Below are positions 24,401 through 35,911 of a DNA stretch of 64,000 nt, one piece after another. Source of the stretch: Orthonyx spaldingii (taxonomy: Eukaryota > Chordata > Aves > Passeriformes > Orthonychidae); the NCBI GenBank assembly GCA_013397795.1, contig VZTJ01000579.1, positions 545,184 through 609,183 on the forward strand. Reading direction: 5' to 3'. Numbering within the stretch: the first letter of the stretch is position 1; each line of letters opens with the position of its first letter. The translations under genes were made by a program, and so were the position numbers. The notes under the pieces are model-generated. The model worked only from the letters and a program-made list of their open reading frames with translations. It was not told the origin of the DNA and did no database searches.

Positions 24401-27242
24401 TGGAGTATACCAGGCTGATAGAGCATGAAAATATTTCAGAGTTTTGAAATAAAATTATATTCATTTCGCTTCCACTTGAATTTTCTTTCTTGCAGATATA
24501 ATAAAAAATGTTTATCCATAAAGTGAATTTAAGTTAAATCTGAAAACATATTAATTTCAGAAATTTGGTTGGGAAACCAAATGACACAATGACAGCTTGA
24601 TCATCCAAATACCTTTCTGTGATATACATACATGCACATTCTCCACTTGTATTTATGGAGCTAGTACAATCAAAGTCATTCCAGTAGATGGCACTCAAGA
24701 ATAAATAGCATTCTAAAAGCTCATTCTCATTCTGCAGTGTAAATGGTTTTTTCCCCTGCAACTCCTTGAATAGGTCTAAGTATGAGCCACCTCTCCAGAT
24801 TAAAGTAAGCTGAAAGACTGTCAAAAGTTTGTTAACCAAATACACCTGATGAGTATCCAAATTTGAGAAATAATACAGTCAGCGTGCTGACAAGTTGTAA
24901 CCAGAAGATATGAGATCTGTCAAATAAATCACTGCATCTCACAGGCCCAGGTCTTGCTGCAGACAGAGTAGTAGCACTACTTGTCACCAAATTTAAAAGC
25001 ATGTGTACCAATCTTTCCAGTGTGCACATCATAGTTGAAGGCATGGACAGCATATGACAGGCTGTCGATGTGAAAGAAGGTCTTGTGGTCCAGGGACCAA
25101 TCCAGACCATTGGAGATGTCCAGCTGGTCTAATTGTTTTATTACTGAATGGTCAGGGAAGAGCGTATAGAGAGCTCCTTGCCGCCTCGCTCGGACCCCCG
25201 GTGCTGTCTCTTCAGCCATCGTGCCTGAAATGGAAGTGGGAACACTAGTTAGAAAGTAGAAGCTTTTTCCTTGTATTTGATCAAAAACCTCCTCTAAGTG
25301 TTATTAAGAGGTCCTGGGGAGACTCACAGGATTTTTTTTCTTTTCTTCCCGAAAAAAGAAAAGATTTTTAGGAAGAGATTCTTTGCTGTGAGGGTGGTGA
25401 GGCAAAGGAACAGGTTGCCCAGAGAAGTTGTGGATACCCCATGCTTGGAAGTGTTCGAGGCCAGGTTGAACAGCGCTTTGAGCAACCTGGTCTAGTGAAA
25501 GGTGTTTCTGCCCATGGCAGGGGGATTGGAACTAGATAGTTTTAAAGGTTCCTTCCAGCTCAAACCATTCCATGATTCTACAATTCTATGATGAAAGGGA
25601 CTAATAGGTCCTGTTAGATTGATGAGAAAGAGGGAAAGGAGTAGATCAGGAGCAGCAGCCTCCCACAGAGCTGATCCTGGCCAACGAAAGGGTGTTTCTG
25701 CGTTGCCATGAGGTTTAAGTCATAGACATCAAAGACACAAAGGACCACCAGGACACACCAGGGGGTTGAGGTTTTGCTCTCAGCGAAAGCCGAGATGAAG
25801 GCAGGCATCATATGCTGGTTTTGTTGTTGCTCTTGGTAGGCTACTTTCATTATTTAAATGGGCTGTGACCTTAAAATACAGGTGCACACCATGTGCCTGA
25901 GAGCGTTGTCCAAACAATTCTTGAACTCTGTCGGGCTTGGTGCCATGACTGCTTCCCTGGGGAGCCTGTTCCATTGCCTGACCACCCTGTGGGTGAAGAC
26001 CTTTCACGTAATACACAACCTAAACCTCCTTCTTGCCTTCAGGAGGCTGAGGATCTCCCTCCACATCCTTGTTTTCCACAGGCTTACCAAGAAAGGCTGC
26101 ATGTAAATGGTGCAAGTGCAGCTCATGTTCTGCATCTTTCTCTACATCTCCAGAATAATTCCTACCTACATGAGCCCTTCACTGGTTTTTCACCTTCCAT
26201 GGAGGCAGTTGTTTGAAAAACACCATCCACCAAGGAGGAGTACCCTCCTGACAGATGGCACTTGTCAACAGCATCTGTCCTCATCTAGGTCAGTGGGTGT
26301 GGAGTCCCCTGTCCTCCTCCATTGGGCAGTAACCAAGCAGAGCATTCACAAGACAGGGAATAAAAAGCCTTATATAAAATACACTGTAATTAGTTTCCCT
26401 TTGCTCCGGGGGAAATTTCTGCCAGGAACTTACCAGCAAAAAACCTCCCCTTTGGATCCACTTTCCCATCATTGAACCTGTTGTTGGGTTTATCCTGCTC
26501 GAGCTCCAGGATGGTGGTGACTGCCTGGGTGTCCCAGTCCAGGAAGGCAAACCTGGTCCCCAGGGCGATGACATAGCCCCCACCCTGCCGCAGCGCCACT
26601 GAGCCGACACGGGCATCTGTGAGTGAGAGAGCAGAAGATGAAGGGTAGCCCTGGGGCCATCACTCAGCCCTCGCCGAGGGCACCTGGGCTTGACTGGGAC
26701 ATCCCTGACTGGGAAAGGGTGAGCTGACGCTGAGATCCTTCTCCCCTGGGATTGTTAGTACATCTCGCTGGCTCCACGTTCCACGGATTTTTCCACCTTC
26801 TAGGACAGCACAGGCTTTAGGACGATACCTTTTCCTCTGCAGGTCCCCATTGAAACATGCATTCCCATTTGGGCTTATCAAGGGCAACATGTGCATTGTC
26901 CTCTCTGCTCGGCTGGTTTAGGCTACACTGTGCTCAGCAACACATTGTGGGAGGACAGGATGTGTGGTCCCATGGAAAATAAGAGAGACCACCAACCTGC
27001 AGGACTCCTACCAGGAGGGATGGATGGGACAGACGGAGAAGACTCCCAGGATGAAGCACAGAGTACAGACGCTTACCCACAGATACACTCTGCACCTCAT
27101 TGGTGACTGGGCTCCAGCGGCAAACTTTCTGTGAGTTGATGTCTACGTAGACAAGTGCATTCTCCCTTTCTTCCCAGACGGGGCACTCTCCCATCCGGTT
27201 CTTCTCCTTCACAACAGACTCGATTTTGATGGAGGAAGACAT
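21350..27242 (-). CDS. RGN: Regucalcin-like paralogue, copy B, complete
   Basis: A second intact regucalcin gene lies head-to-tail 8.7 kb behind copy A. Six coding exons of 166, 183, 216, 132, 155 and 51 bases have the same phases as copy A. They encode 300 residues, one extra serine near the start (MSSSIKIE). Ligand positions shift by one and all are kept: E19, R102, N104, E122, N155 and D205. By hand count about 68% of residues match copy A, lowest in exon 1 (about 56%) and highest in exon 3 (about 75%). The C-terminus differs: PQNFYAA against PPYPFAG. No stop, frameshift or broken splice consensus is seen, although the exon 3 donor (GTACAC) is weak. Introns are mostly shorter than in copy A; intron 2 holds two CR1 fragments in opposite orientation. 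The likely role is the same lactonase and calcium-binding activity, perhaps with different expression. Not a retrocopy, since introns are kept. Confidence 0.94.
22605..22759 (-). CDS. RGN: RGN-B coding exon 5 (residues 233-284)
   Basis: 155 bases. The acceptor is TTTCCCAG/GAAAAAG and the donor TTCAAG/GTGAAC, phase 0. It encodes GKRIQTVRLP, SCCFGGKDYSEMYVTSAYDG and HAGEIFK. The open frame continues past the donor, but that extension has no regucalcin similarity and is intron. Confidence 0.95.
23407..23538 (-). CDS. RGN: RGN-B coding exon 4 (residues 189-233)
   Basis: 132 bases. The acceptor is TCCTGCAG/CCTGCC and the donor GACAG/GTAAGA. It encodes ACPKLLYHLEKEEQ, MPDGMCID (D205) and KLWVACIDGGRVIRIDPETG. 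The first residues differ completely from the GNRRNIY of copy A while keeping the same length. Confidence 0.94.
24075..24111. repeat. Perfect inverted repeat in RGN-B intron 3
   Basis: Arms GTGGTCCATGG (24075-24085) and CCATGGACCAC (24101-24111) are exact complements. The 15-base loop itself contains the palindrome GGGCCCATGGGC-like core. Confidence 0.9.
25009..25224 (-). CDS. RGN: RGN-B coding exon 3 (residues 117-189)
   Basis: 216 bases. The acceptor is ATTTCAG/GCACGATGG. The donor ATTG/GTACAC keeps GT but matches the consensus poorly beyond it. The exon encodes GTMAEETAPGVRARRQGALY (E122) and DISNGLDWSLDHK (N155). The segment VRARRQ is more basic than the VLERHQ of copy A. Confidence 0.93.
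25364..25592 (+). mobile_element. CR1 LINE fragment in RGN-B intron 2, antisense to the gene
   Basis: Contains TTTAGGAAGAGATTCTTTGC, AACAGGTTGCCCAGAGAAG and GAGCAACCTGGTCTAGTG, and ends CATGATTCTACAATTCTATG. Confidence 0.92.
25870..26045 (-). mobile_element. CR1 LINE fragment in RGN-B intron 2, sense to the gene
   Basis: Reads GGGCTTGGTGCCATGACTGC, TTCCCTGGGGAGCCTGTTCC and ACCACCCTGTGGGTGAAG, the reverse complement of the CR1 3' region. It is in inverted orientation to the copy 280 bases away. Confidence 0.8.
26434..26616 (-). CDS. RGN: RGN-B coding exon 2 (residues 56-117)
   Basis: 183 bases, the same as copy A. The acceptor is ACTCACAG/ATGCCC and the donor GCTG/GTAAGT. It encodes DARVGSVALRQGGGYVIALG and NNRFNDGKVDPKGRFFA, with R102 and N104. 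Confidence 0.95.
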
Positions 27243-27245
27243 GGT
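27077..27245 (-). CDS. RGN: RGN-B first coding exon (residues 1-55)
   Basis: The acceptor CCCCTCAG lies exactly three bases before the ATG (27242-27240), as in copy A. The context ACCATGT is good for initiation. It encodes MSSSIKIESVVKEKNRMGEC, PVWEE and YVDINSQKVCRWSP, with metal ligand E19. The donor is GTGG/GTAAGC, phase 1. Confidence 0.94.
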
Positions 27246-27473
27246 CTGAGGGGAGATTAATAATGGATGTAATTAAAAGCTCTCATGTGGATTTTTTTAT
27301 CCCTACAATGTTTAAAAGCAGAGTTTGTAAATGGCAAAGCACTCCAAATCCCACATGACAGAGTAATTTAGAAGGTTCTGATGACTTTTCCACGGCCTCA
27401 TGGCTGGAACTGAGCTCAAGGCACCAAAGCTTCTCCTTAGCAAAGTTTTCCTAGACCACAGCTGCTGATGAGG

Positions 27474-27512
27474 CACCTGCCTCCAGGTACACCTGCCTCC
27501 AGGTACACCTGC
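27474..27512. repeat. 16-base tandem repeat, 2.4 copies, with three CACCTG motifs
   Basis: The unit is CACCTGCCTCCAGGTA, repeated at 27474 and 27490 with a partial third copy at 27506. Each unit begins with an E-box of the Snail/ZEB type. It lies about 230 bases upstream of the first coding exon of RGN-B. Confidence 0.85.
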
Positions 27513-30500
27513 TGGGGCTATGGCCCTGAGCTGGAACCGAGCTGTTGTCTACAGCTCGGTGATCCTAAGTGTCCCCCAGACCACAGGGAAGGATCAGTAG
27601 GCAGCACCACCAATGAGTCAGAACTCTTTTTGTGGAAAAACAAGGCTCTGTCCTATTAACACAGGTGCATTAGTTTCCTCCGTAGGAAGACATTTATGCA
27701 CCCACAGCACCGACAGCACTTTGCCACAGAGGCCACTGCAGAACAAGTGCCTGTTCCCACACCAAGTCAGTGAGAACATGCAAACACTGAGGAAGGTTTC
27801 TGTCTTTGAAATTCTACTGCTTTGCTTTCCCTCCAAGCATTTCCTCTTCACCTTTCCCTCACTGCCCCAACTTCATTTCCAACCCCTGCTGCACATTCTG
27901 AATTTTGTCCAATGCCAGGCTGCCGGGTGCAATTACCCCAGTTGCTGCCTGTGGGTGGCCACAGCCACCAGTGAAGCTCCCCTTCCATATGCCTGCTTTT
28001 GCCAGGAGTTGCTCGTGCCCTGGCTACCCTGTTTCCATTGCAGCAGGGTGTTCACAGGGACATCAGTCAATCAGTTGATTGACACCCACACAGGGTGCAC
28101 AATACATCAGATTTGTGTCTGGAACCCACTGATGTCCTCCAAAACACGGATCCTGAGCCTGACCCGGTCTTGCTTGTCGATTGGGTTGTGAGCAATAATC
28201 TCCACCATTCAGTTCTTACAAAAGAAAGAGGCCCGCTCACTGCCACAGCCATCCCTAATGGAGCTGCCTCCACTGCTTCACCCACTGGCCTCAGCACATT
28301 TTTTCCACAGATTGAGAGATAATTCTTGGGAGGCAGCCAATCCCTGACATAACATCAATCCTAGGGATTACTGTCTTCAAGTGGGCATTGTTTCCTAGTA
28401 GGTGAGCCGGCGATAAGGTTTACAGATAATTAATTAGCACTAATTCGCTTCAAAATACGTGGGAAGAGCCAGTCAATCATTGTGAGTGGAAACGCCAGGA
28501 CTGAGAGACTTGGGATCTTCCCTACAATGAGTCACACCACCAAGGTAAGATTCAAACAACCCATTTATCAAATATATCCTTCTCCCTTCCAAAAAATGCT
28601 GGCCACGAGAGGCTGAGCAACAAGCTGCTCCACACAGGCAAACAGCATCAGTCTAAAGTGTAAATGAGGATACACAGCAAGATGCCAAGTTTTAACCTCC
28701 AAAAACCTGTTAAACAATGCTTGAGCTGGAGGAGTGAGTTTCTCTTTGGTTAAAGCTTTCTGTCATGTGGCTGCCATATGTGGGACCTGAGGCTTGGAGA
28801 CACAATGCTGACTTTATTGTATCATGGTCTGGAAAGAGCTGTTCTCACCCCTGTGGGAAAACAAGACTTCAGCAGCAGCCCAGCAGCAGCGCGGTTCCTG
28901 CAGAGGCAGAAAGCCTCCAGATCTGCAACAACCAGCATGTATTTGTCTTGTCAGTTGTTTCATTGACCCAACCTAGCCTTTTTAAAACCTTTCTTTTCCC
29001 ACCAGCTCCTGTTTCATTTACATTCCCCTTGTCCAATTTCTGCAACACCAAAGCAGGGGCCTAGTGGATAAGCCATGATGAAATACTGATTCCCAGACCC
29101 ACCGCACATGCCGCATGAGGAGTACACGATCACACTCTTGCCAGATGTTTCACAAGGTATAGGCAGGGGAGAAACCACCCTGCCTGCACCAGCTGCCTGC
29201 TTCCCCCTCTCCTGCTCCCCCAGCGATGCTGCAGAAACCTGCCCTGTCCCATGGCCCCTCAGTGCACATCTGCCTTCTCTGACTGCACATTCATCCGCAG
29301 CATCCATCCCCTCTGCCAAAGAAATAACTCCTGTGTGTTACTCCAGCTGTGGAAGTTTTCATACTGGTGAGTATTTTGGCTCAAATCATCATCACTCCTC
29401 CCTGTTTCTAAGAAGAGGGCAATTAGAAGGGAAGGTCTGTGCTTTGCTAGTTGAGGTTTCACTAATTTTTACAAGCAGCTGAAAATGGAGGCTTTTGACA
29501 GGAAGGACCATCCAACCCTAAGTGGCAACATTGCCCTCCAAAATAGTCCCCCGAAGCTGGGAGGGATTCAGCCCTGGTCCTGTCCAGTCCATGTGCCCCC
29601 TCTGCTCAGTGAGCTACCTCCTGCAATGCCCTCCCTGCTGACACCCCATGAAACTATGCAGCAGTAGCATTTCACCAAATACAGCATCTCAGAGGGAAAA
29701 ATGAGGAAATGACCTCAAAAAAACCTGGTTCAAAATATCCCAGCATTATCAGTCCCCAGGCATCCTGCCACCTGGCATGTTTATCTGTGGCGCCTCGCAC
29801 CCTGCTTGGTACAGGACTGACGCATCAGAGATGAGTGTGCAAGGAAAGACAAGAGAAATTCCAAGCAAAAATCACCAAATCCTTCTGTATTCTCCCAAAA
29901 CAAAATCCCCGCAGAAAAAATCATCACACTCACCCTGCCTATACCCTCTTTCCAACATTTTGTTGGCTTTGCAGCCTCCTGGACTCATGCCCAAATCCTT
30001 CATGAAGACTAAGGGATAGACACGTGTCAGAGAAACGTTTTGCAAGTTAAACTGTTTAACTGTTTAACTGGTAAAAGTTACCAGAATTTAGAGACCATAA
30101 GAAAAAATTCCTGTTAGGAGTAAAAAACGAATGTAAAAACATCCTGTCTGCTCTAGAAACAAAATCTTCTCTCTGGTAGCTATTTGAAAATAGTCTTTCT
30201 AGACCTCAGTCCACATCCCTTTTCAAATGATCTGGACAAAAGTTGGTTATTTCAGTACCCCTAAAAAAATACAGGTAAAATACAAATGAATGACCGGCCT
30301 TAAAAGTTTTTTTGCTGTTTCCCTCCCTCTCTCCCTCCTCTGCAAACACACATAATTTCATTTTTAATGTCAAGCTGAACCTTCGAATAAGCAGGCAGCC
30401 AGCTAAAACTTTTAATGTACAGTCAAGCAACCATCTGCACAAAACAATTTTAAAGTCAAACAGCTGAATATTTTTACCAAGCTGGAGGACACCTATGCGA

Positions 30501-33192
30501 AACTCTGCAGTTCAACACATCAACGCACCTGCTGAGGAAAATATTGCAAGACCTGGGTTGGTGACTCTTTTCCAGCACTGGTCCAATGAAACTGGCTGCT
30601 GTTTTCAGCGACGGTTAAAAATGTGCACCAGTTGATGTTATCTGCATGGAGCAGGTAACCTTTTACATTTTGTATTCAGTCAGCAGTCACATGAATGATG
30701 AGGCAGGGACCAAAGCCTTTCTGAATGGTCTGGTTTGCAGTGCCAGCAGCAGGACATGTGATAGAGAAAAATCCTTGCTCAGTATTTTTCTCATGTCAGG
30801 GGAGCACGAGAGGGAAACTGAGGCGTTGCACCATTCAGTCACCCCAAGGGCTAGCCCAGTTTTCCCAAATTTAGGGTGTTAAAAAGGGAAGGTTAATGAA
30901 AGATGGAGAGGAGAGTTTTGTAGTGCTCTGATAAGGAAAAAATATTGTTGTGATTAAGGCTTATTATCATCATTAAGACTTGGCTCCCAAGACTACTCCC
31001 AGTTGTGCCACAACCTTCTTGTGTGTGAAGTCACCTGATCTCACAGGGCTCCTCACCTCCAGCATGCAAAGCCTGATCCCACTTGGGCAAAGAGCTCCAA
31101 GCTGCTGCCTGTGGCACACGCAGGAAAGAACTTTTACAAGAGAGTCTCAACAACTGCCATGGATGCTGCAGGATGGTGATGTCTTGCTTGGCTTTTACTT
31201 TCTCCCTTCTTTTGCATTTGCCTTCTTGTTTTTTCTGTGGGAGGCAAAGGTGGAAGATGCCAAGTGCCTTCTCCCAACCAGCCCTGCTCAGCAGAGGTAG
31301 GTGATGGCAGAGCCAGCAAGATAGGGACAAGGCAGGCTTGCCATGGGGACAGAGTGAGGACAAGCCGGGCAGTGAGCCAGAGCAACCACCAGAGTTTTGG
31401 TGACAGGGCCACACTCAGCGAGGGCAGAAGCCACTTGAGAGGAATTAGCCCCAATCCAGCATGCAGAACAATGCATTCTTTACTCATGAAAGACTTTAAT
31501 GAACTTTTTAATTTGATGTTCAAATGATTCACAGGATGAACCTTTTTCCCTGATAAGCAAGTTGACAAGATAGACGTATTATCCTATCATAGTCACCATC
31601 AATCCACATTCAGAGATAAAAAAATTACAGCCATAAGACAGAGACAAATTTAAACATTTCTAGGGAAAAAGCCAGTAATATTTCCAAGTCAAATGCCTTC
31701 CAAAATCACTGTATTACAAGCAAAGTGAATCTGGGTGCCTGGAGGACCCTTCTCAGACTCCCTTAGCCTCCAATGGCTCCATCTCATCGCAGCACAAACC
31801 CTCAGTCTCAGCTCGCTCTCAGAAACATTATCATGTTACTCTCTGCTTTCTTTCTTTTAACCTAGAGGATAACTTCGAAGGGAGGTTCAAGTAGAACAAT
31901 AGGCGCTTTTTTTCCCAGCATGGAAGACGTTTTCAAAAAGAAAATTTTGGGTTATGATAATTTTCACTGAAAACTAATTTTCAATCAAAAAGAAAAATGA
32001 CTGAAAAACATAAGTTATCTTGTTTTCTGCAAAATATTTCCCAAAGTATTTTCTCTAAATGAATTTTGGAGGAGAAAACTACATTTTCCACACGCCTCCT
32101 TTGTTCTAGTGGTTTGACTGACTTCCCCACACAGGCTGCAGCAAAGTAAAAGCAAGTCAGGCAGAGGGACAAGGTATTCACCTTGCTGCAACTGAAAACA
32201 CCAAACATGTGGCTTTCTGGGTGAACAGCTCGGATGCTGGATCATCAGGAAGTACAGCAGCTGGGAAAATTATACCAGAACACGTCTCTCTGATTTATTC
32301 ATACAGCTGCAAATGCTCTGGGGATGCCACCGCCACATTTGGCGCCATTTCTTATTCCTACCCTGACAACTTCTAGGCTACCAACACAAGTATCACATCT
32401 CCCACCTGTCATTTCAACATCCCCCATGTCTGCCTTTTCCAGAAGTCGGTCACTTTAGGAAGAGACACATCTCAAAGGTTTTGTGGGTGTTGTTGATGAG
32501 TGGTGCAACTCTGCAGTAGCAGGTGCATGTATTTGCTAGCCAGACAGCTATTCTTCTAATTGTTTCCACAACATAAAGAGCCTGGCCCTGCCATGCATTT
32601 TGTTTGTTTCTAATGTTGCTGGGTTGCAAAATAGAAGTTTCTAGTGAAGTTGGCTAAAGGCAGCCATGCACCCCTGTACCTCTGACTGACACCCAACCAT
32701 CTTGTCTCCTTCTGGTGTGGCTTCCTCACTCCCACTTCTTTGGTGTTCTCTGACGCAACTCTTACCGCTTGTTTTTATATTCCCTAGTTTTTATCAACGT
32801 AGAGTAGTCAGGAGAGTGTATCAAGGCATTATCGCACCACATAATGTGGTATTTAAATAATTGTATTTGTCTTCTGTTCCCCAGAGGCATGTGCTCAGAC
32901 AATAGCTTGGAATTTGTTCCTGTGGCTTTGCAAATATTTAGTAAATTCATCGCTTCCCTTTTCCCCCCCCAACTCCCCAAAATATACGCGTGTTACTTAT
33001 TCCCCTTGAGGGTCCATCCCATCATTCATTGCCCTAGAAACTCAACTGCCTGTTATTTGGTTGTCCTGATCTCTTAAAGTTTTTATGCACCTCTGCAGCT
33101 GTCTCCCTCTTGGAGACGACAACAGGCATGGTTAGAGTTAACGAAGACACAGGTATTAAAAACTCCCAGTAGATACAGGTATAGCTACTTAC

Positions 33193-33240
33193 CCCAGCAA
33201 TATCCCACTCGACAGTGTTGTCCAAAAGTGAAGCCAAGGC
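33193..33240 (-). other. RGN: Candidate non-coding first exon of RGN-B
   Basis: RGN-B needs a non-coding exon because an acceptor sits three bases before its ATG. The best donor I found upstream on the minus strand is GCTGG/GGTAAGTAG at 33192. A TATA-like TACAAAAGG lies at 33269-33261, about 30 bases before the proposed start. This would make a 5.9 kb first intron. It rests on motifs alone; other first exons are possible. Confidence 0.3.
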
Positions 33241-33260
33241 TTATCTTTCCGTGGCTTCGC

Positions 33261-33269
33261 CCTTTTGTA
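33261..33269 (-). promoter_or_regulatory. RGN: TATA-like element of the candidate RGN-B promoter
   Basis: TACAAAAGG on the minus strand, about 70 bases before the proposed donor. It deviates from TATAAAA at one position. The surroundings are not CpG-rich, unlike the promoter of copy A. Confidence 0.25.
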
Positions 33270-33545
33270 GGAAGGGCCTAGTCCCTCCCCTGTGCTCGAG
33301 ATGGGAAGAACTGGAGCTCCCCAGGCAGTCAGTGCCGCCTGCTTTTATTTCAGCAGAGCTATTTTGCCAGCAAAGGATTACAAGAGCTTTCTCCAGCTTG
33401 GTTGGGAATAACTACGCTTCACCTATGACTATAGATTTTGGTCATGAGGGTGAAGAAACCCTTCAGGGCACAGCAGCTGCTCCTCCTGATACAGCCTTTC
33501 CTGTCACTGGGTTCTTGCTCAACCCTAATTGAAATCAGTGCTGGT

Positions 33546-33557
33546 CTTTGATCAAAG
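33546..33557. promoter_or_regulatory. Palindrome CTTTGATCAAAG, possible TCF/LEF double site
   Basis: A perfect 12-base palindrome made of two convergent CTTTGAT motifs, the TCF/LEF core. It lies about 290 bases upstream of the candidate RGN-B promoter. Function is inference only. Confidence 0.25.
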
Positions 33558-35633
33558 AGGTGAGCGCCATTAATAAGCAAGGGATTAAACAAAAGTCAGG
33601 AAGCCTTCCTAATTGAGGGAACCGGCAACAGCTCAGCTCCAGTTTGCCAGATCCAGTGCTCTGTCATGGGACTCAAGTCAAAATACGCCAGCAGCACCAG
33701 TTTGGGCTCCTCAGGGCTCAGGCGCGGGAAGCAGCTCCAGCCTCTGCACTGGAGGCTGCGCCGAGACGCGCTCCCAGGGCATTTCGGCAACATTAAAAAT
33801 GCAACTCTCCTGGCAGAGTTGGCTCTTCCTGCTCATGTGAAGCCCACAAAACCTGCATAGCAAAGCTGAGCAGGTGCTTTTACAGAAGGGGAAGGTGGCA
33901 TTCATTTGTAAAATGTCTGCAGCAATTTTTTTACCTTTCCCTGCTCCCACACTCACAAGCATAAAGAAATGTGTTATTCAGACATTTGCTCAGTGCCATG
34001 CATGCACACATGGAGGAAGAGGGGCTCCATCAGCCATGTCCTCCCTGTGTCTCATGGGTGCCTCCTGGCTAGCTGTGATAAACTAATCTTTGATCCGATT
34101 TTTCATGCCTGTACAAGCTGTTGCTCTTACTTTTCTAATGCAGCAACAACATAAAGATTGGCTTGGTTTTTTGTGTTGTGCTGGCACTCATCCTACTGCC
34201 ATTCCGGGGGTGTGAGGGTGAGTGGAGGTACAAAACCTCAACAGCAATGGCAGAGGGAGCTTATCTGTGCTTATGCCCACTTATTTTCTGCTGCATCTCC
34301 AGACCTCCATTAGTGATCAACCACAGCAGCCCAGCAGCACGGTTCCCGAGCTGCGGGTATCACCAGGTTTGTGACTTCAGTGAGATCAGAGTCCTAAACT
34401 TGCCACATTCACCATCTCCCTCAACTCAAGCTTTCTGAATAACGTGCTTTGAGATTGCCTCAATAGGACAAAGTAAATGACAGATGTGGACACTCCAAGG
34501 CCCAGCTTCCTTCACTGCCCCATGCTGATCCACACTGAAGTGGGGCTGCTTAAATCTCCTTTTTTTTCCAGCTGCCAAGACAGACCCCCTGCATGATTTA
34601 GAGAGGTGAAACAGTAACTTGCAAAAAATCACCTTTGAACCCTTGAATCGAAGCAGCACCGAGGCCTCGGTGGGCAGCTGAGTCACCCACTGCACATTCA
34701 AGGGCACAGTCAACCCAAGAGGATCCATCAGAAATGAACTGCAGCAAGCCTGCAGAGATGGCAAACGATTATGTGTTGATTCTTGGAGCCACCTGGAGAG
34801 AAAACACCCTGCCACAGGCTCACTTGGCAGTCTGTTGGTGGGGTACCCTCACACAGCAGGATGGGGACAGAAGGCTATTCCACCTGCAGGTGGAAGTACA
34901 CTAACATGGGAACATGTAACATTCCAAGAGCAAAAATCTGCAGTTGAAAATCCAACTGAGAGACATCACAGTTGCTGCAGCACATACAGGCCTGAAGTTA
35001 CCAGCAAAAATGCAATTCAGTGAGTAAGCATTTCATTTACAACAGGTGGAGTCAAGAAATTGCAGTCAATCTCCCCTTTCCTCAATATTTGTAAAAGCAG
35101 TGGCAATTTGGGCACATGGGCCTGCCTGCCTCTCTGTACTGTGGGGGAGGTCGGTTCAGGAGGAGGTATGTGCGGGTAGTGGTTCATGTACAAATGGCCA
35201 AGAATGCCCTGACATTTTCCTGTCATCATGGATGTCCCCAGAACAGGCCAAGATCTTCAAAGGATGGGAAAATATATGGTTCTTGACTCCAAAACTTTGG
35301 GTTTATATTTAACAAAATGAGCAACATGGTAACATGCAATGGAGAGAGAATGTGACTGGTTCCAGCCGGAGTTAATTTAAGCACAGCCACAGCTGAGGTC
35401 TGTTAGATGGAAGCTGCAGATGCACAGTGAGATGTATTAATGTTTCAGTTGTTGAGAACATCATAGGACAAATGAAGTTACAGTTAAAACAGTGGTAAGA
35501 CCACCAAAGGGCATTTTATGAGGAACTTCGAAAATATGTAAGAGACAGTACAAGTAGTTTAATCAGTAAAACAATATATCATAAGTTGCAAATGAGACTG
35601 AAGAATATACAATAAAAAGATATTAAAATATTA

Positions 35634-35639
35634 TTTAAT
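35634..35639 (-). terminator. RGN: Candidate RGN-A polyadenylation signal, ATTAAA
   Basis: The variant signal ATTAAA lies about 270 bases after the RGN-A stop. I saw no canonical AATAAA on the minus strand between 35.3 and 35.9 kb. The downstream sequence is T-rich. A longer 3' UTR is possible. Confidence 0.35.
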
Positions 35640-35911
35640 CATAAAATAGAATTACAACAGTAGCTTATTAGGATGAGAATCTTTTTAGCACAACAGAAAA
35701 AGTACCATCCTCCATTTAAAGTAAGTTTAAAGGGAGAAAAAATATTAGTTTTAAAATATTCCATATATTTCAGTAGTTTTTCATCCTTTCCTGATGAAAT
35801 ATTATAATGGTGTTATGGTTGCAAAGCAAAAGATGCTGAACACCAGAGTAAGACCTTCAGACTTGTCTTGCTTACATCAGTTCTCTCTAATCCATTCTGA
35901 AGAGTGTATAT

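Larger units (their letters stand above)
27246..35633. other. Region between RGN-A and RGN-B; no coding exon
   Basis: Probable RGN-B intron 1 and promoter region, then the RGN-A 3' flank. It holds a 16-base tandem repeat near 27.5 kb and the candidate RGN-B first exon near 33.2 kb. Scattered GC-richer patches occur near 29.2 and 33.7 kb. The longest open frame (192 codons from 27613) is not recognisable as a protein. Confidence 0.55.

Noticed and set aside
21350..27242. RGN-B as a pseudogene
   Set aside because: All six exons are open, phases agree, the splice dinucleotides are intact and the catalytic residues are kept.
27613..28191. 192-codon open frame on the plus strand
   Set aside because: Cys-, Leu- and Ser-rich translation without any family resemblance, in a region that is probably RGN-B intron 1. 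Length alone is not enough.
28870..34350. Similar CAGCAGCCCAGCAGCA strings near 28.88 and 34.32 kb
   Set aside because: The similarity covers only a short CAG-type repeat plus GGTTCC; flanks differ, so a duplicated segment is not supported.
35351..35400. TGGTTCCAGCCGGAGTTAATT resembling the LTR start at 63309
   Set aside because: Only about 20 bases are similar and the following sequence does not continue the LTR, so it is not enough to call.
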